From Chrysogorgia sp. JL179-B06 (taxonomy: Eukaryota; Cnidaria; Anthozoa; Scleralcyonacea; Chrysogorgiidae): 64,000 bases of DNA. Within the stretch, counting starts at the first letter, position 1; every line of letters starts with the position of its first letter. Where the stretch lies: positions 144,501 to 208,500 of the forward strand of contig JAYKKM010000205.1 in NCBI GenBank assembly GCA_035772405.1, given 5' to 3'. Position numbers and translations under genes: made by a program. The notes under the pieces were generated by a model that saw only the letters and a list, made by a program, of their open reading frames with translations, did not search any database and was not told where the DNA came from. This document shows positions 61,384-64,000 of this stretch, piece by piece.

Positions 61384-61954
61384 TTAAAAAATACCGTAAC
61401 TAAAGAATATCAGTCATTCGGCCATAAGATGGCGTCGAGGTAAGAGCTCCATGGCGGAAATTTCTATGATTAATTCTATAAACCCAAATTTGATTATTTT
61501 TATTTCAACATCGTACAACTCTTCCAATAAAAATAATATGGACGTTTTTTTGGATGACACGTATAAATCACATTGGGTGAGGTATGATGTTCGTTTATAA
61601 AGTTTTTTTTTTGAATTTTAAAAATATCTATCTCATGAAATTGACTACGATCACCTTGATTGACCTTCTCTCTCTCTGGTTGTCAAACTTAAGGATAAAC
61701 CAAAAACTGGTCGTACAACAACACCAGGTTTCATGAGATAAATAATATCAAAATTCACAAAAAACCTCTTGTATACGACCAGGTGCATATCCCCCCTGAT
61801 TTGATGGCTGGTCGTTCTTTACAGGGTGACCACACCTTAAAAATACGACACCCTCCTGGAAATATGGGACTGGACTGTGCTCTGATTGGTCAATTCAAAT
61901 CATAACGAGATTGATTGATAACATAATAATAATAATATATATATTATTACTACT
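61384..61954 (-). repeat. Right terminal inverted repeat
   Basis: 571 bp, reverse complement of the left TIR with several substitutions and without its MITE. Ends ATTATTACTACT, followed by the CAGACA duplication. Confidence 0.9.
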
Positions 61955-61960
61955 CAGACA
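61955..61960. other. Polinton target site duplication, right
   Basis: CAGACA, matching 30,578-30,583. Confidence 0.85.
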
Positions 61961-62990
61961 GCCTATGTGGGCCATGTACAGGTATAAGAACGTCTGTGAA
62001 GGAGGCTATACATTCGCATATTTTGCCTAATAAATCAGAAAACATATTGCCATTGAATAACCCTGTTTCACTTGATATGTTACCTGTAAATGCGACTGCA
62101 ACATGTTCTGGGTTATCAGTACCAGTTACAGCCAAATGATTGTCACAGATATTTTAAACTATAGAAGATCTTTATATCAGTTTGTGTCTTGGACACACTG
62201 TCACGACAAACATCAGTTCTAGTTCATAGTTCTATATAAATGTTCTTAATCGACAATAATATATTTTTGTAATTTGAGTAGTACTACAGGTATAGCTGTC
62301 TGTTACTTATTGTAAGCTAGAGCTAAAGAGCCTATCAAATTAAATTTATTACGACTGTCTTTTCAAGGGCACTAAATTAAAAATATCGGAAAATATATGG
62401 CCTTTATGAGTAATAACTTGTATATCTTATACCATTCTTAAGTTGTTGCGTAAAATGTGATTTTGAGTTAAAAGTTAAAACATCAATTCTTCCACTACAG
62501 TATGGGACAAAGTCAAAGCATTTGAAGACCACTATTAGGGGAACAATGAAATACCTGTATATGGTAATTCCCCCTATAAATGGCGGTCATTAAATGGTCA
62601 CAGTTTTTTGTCTCCGATCCCTCAACTTCCCTACGATCCAAGCAAAAATAAAAATTGGATGTGAATCGCATCTGGAAATCACATTACGAACAATCGCGCT
62701 CCAGAAAAACAAAATCAGCCAACCCAAATGCTCCTGCAGAGTAGCTTTCTAAGTAACCCGAGTTTACGCCTAGCGGGCGTCTTGTTAATTTTTAAACCGA
62801 TCGAAGGAAGTTTATTATTTCATTATTTATGGTTTATTAAAGTTCTTATAAATTCATATCGTGTGGAGCTATCGTCTACAAAACATATGGCGATCCTGCC
62901 AGGACTCAATTAGGAGATAGATCGGAGCTTCTGAAAGCGTAAGGAACGTTGTTTACCGAGTTCGTTTAATACAGTATTTGAAGAAACTTA
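61961..62990. other. Unassigned flank of the Polinton
   Basis: No gene can be supported. A minus frame (61,950-62,135) is open but its first codons lie in the element. AGGAGGCTATA at 62,000-62,010 echoes the left flank in reverse. Confidence 0.45.
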
Positions 62991-62999
62991 TTCGTGAAT

Positions 63000-64000
63000 A
63001 GTTGAACCGAGAAATTTGAAGATTTCGTCGACAAAGGGACTAAAGGAAGGACGTTTGGAGTACAGTTGTTTCGTATTTAATGTTATTTCTGTGGAACAAT
63101 CTAAGGACGACGCCACTAGTTTATCAAAACAGCATGGTGAGATGCTTGTTAAGTTGAGAAGAGAGAAAAGACTGATCCGTAAAACGAAGGTAACAAAACT
63201 GAAACATCGATTGCAGAAGTTATGCAGTACGAAAGAAGTGGTGCAAGCGAATGACATTGGAAATTGTGTCAACGAGATGGGCAGTTTTGGAGGAGACCCA
63301 ACTTGTAATGGATGAACTGCGTACGTTATTCCTGCAGATGAATAACAAAGATAAGCACAAAAAGAGATCATGAACGATTCGGATCGTTTACAGAAAGATA
63401 TACAGCAAGTTATTGACAATGCCCAAGAGATGTTGACACTTAATACAGCATCTCAAACTATAGTACTGCTGTGACAATTGGTAACACTGCTTCGCCTGAC
63501 ACAGAGCAAGTTGTGACACTTAGTATATCATCTCAATCTGGTAGTGATGTGACAAGTGGTAACACTGCTTCAAGCCCTTCATCACGTTTAAATACCTCTC
63601 CAACGCCTGTTGAACAGCCTTCATGTATACCATAGTGACAGTCCAACTCCTTTATCATCACACGCTGGAAATTCGGTCATCAATCGACATTTGAAACCAC
63701 TTCGAGTTCCCAACAAAGTTTGAAGAGTTTCGGAGCCTGTTTGAAAGTTTAGTAGATTCATCAAATGAGCCAGTGAATCTAAAAATGGCGAGTTTAACCC
63801 TCCAGGATTCACAGGGAATACCAAGGCACCATGTACGTTTTGTGGTCATGCTGGCCATGGGGTATGGAATTGTCGTCAATTTCAACAGATACCTGTCGAA
63901 GAACGATGGAAAACTGCTAAGGAAAAACAGTCATGTTTCCGGTGCCTTTCTATACTGATCACCATGGCAAAGATTGCCGAAGATCCCGCCAATGTGACAT
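63000..64000 (+). pseudogene. BEL/Pao retrotransposon gag, degraded, runs off the window
   Basis: Plus-strand pieces in shifting frames: KLRREKRLIRKTKVTKLKHR (about 63,150), a Ser/Thr-rich linker with an internal duplication (about 63,440-63,600), FEEFRSLFESLVDSSNEP (about 63,715), then CTFCGHAGHGVWNC (about 63,830; CCHC knuckle), EERWKTAKEKQSCFRCL and a HHGKDC-like end. This order is that of BEL/Pao gag proteins. Shifts and stops show decay; pol would lie beyond the window. Confidence 0.7.

Larger units (their letters stand above)
30584..61954. mobile_element. Polinton/Maverick (polintovirus-like) element, 31.4 kb
   Basis: The ends (A)GTAGTAATAATATATATA face each other and are flanked by the 6-bp duplication CAGACA. 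Long TIRs follow. Inside are all the Polinton hallmarks: protein-primed PolB, FtsK/HerA-type ATPase, adenain-like protease, DDE integrase, hexon-like and penton-like capsid proteins. Polintons usually span 15-20 kb; this one is larger because about 10 kb on the left and about 7 kb on the right are filled with accessory genes. Several core genes carry stops or shifts, so as assembled it would not be autonomous. Confidence 0.93.

Noticed and set aside
30584..61954. Integrated adenovirus or a giant-virus fragment
   Set aside because: Adenain-like protease and hexon-like capsid fit, but the DDE integrase, 6-bp duplication and long TIRs define a Polinton.
61950..62135. Minus-strand frame across the Polinton right border
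   Set aside because: It only reaches the border by chance; no family recognised and the end lies in the TIR.

Overview
The window is eukaryotic. It has GT-AG introns in a gene of the ankyrin-repeat/SOCS-box (ASB) class, non-LTR retrotransposon remains of several kinds, hAT- and Harbinger-type MITEs, a HARBI1-like transposase relic, a BEL/Pao gag and large satellites. This mix fits an invertebrate animal, perhaps a cnidarian-grade marine animal. That is inference from repeat and gene style; the species cannot be named.

Layout. 1-5237: a 24-bp satellite with higher-order duplications. 6253-11094: the last four visible exons of an ASB-type gene, with an RLE-type LINE fragment in its last intron. 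11.3-30.5 kb: repeat-rich DNA holding a palindromic MITE, a HARBI1-like pseudogene, an APE-type LINE split by a nested foldback element, two 14-bp minisatellite arrays tied to a duplicated LINE 5' region, further palindromic and hAT-like elements, a broken gene of an unrecognised family with a second relic copy, a tRNA-derived SINE and a CR1-like RT scrap.

30,584-61,954: a 31.4-kb Polinton/Maverick (virus-like transposon), bounded by a 6-bp target duplication (CAGACA) and long terminal inverted repeats. Its core is typical: protein-primed DNA polymerase B, packaging ATPase, adenain-like protease, hexon-like major capsid protein, penton-like minor capsid protein, DDE integrase and several small basic pX/mu-like core proteins ending in QKGG-type sites. 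It is about twice the usual length because both arms carry accessory genes. These include a protein whose N-terminus imitates the histone H3 tail, a SET-domain protein, a Fic-domain protein, a predicted myristoylated mini-protein, a spliced gene, Cys-rich mini-proteins, a possible degenerate HUH/Rep-like protein, and an expanded paralogous family with members on both arms.

How the genes work together. pol and the ATPase lie on plus; integrase, penton, unknown virion genes, a pX-like gene and capsid form a tight overlapping cluster on minus. Most arm genes have a TATA box 35-50 bp before the start codon, whereas many core genes have an A-tract right against the ATG, suggesting two expression classes. 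I infer that the arm genes deal with host chromatin and host protein signalling while the core builds and copies the particle.

State of the element. polB, ATPase, capsid, penton, integrase and the Fic gene are each broken by stops or one-base shifts, many in A-runs. The protease, SET, H3-tail-like and most arm genes are open. Either the copy is decaying or the assembly has homopolymer errors. The TIRs have diverged and one carries a MITE, which favours an old insertion. To the right, 61,961-64,000 holds ordinary DNA ending in a degraded BEL/Pao gag.
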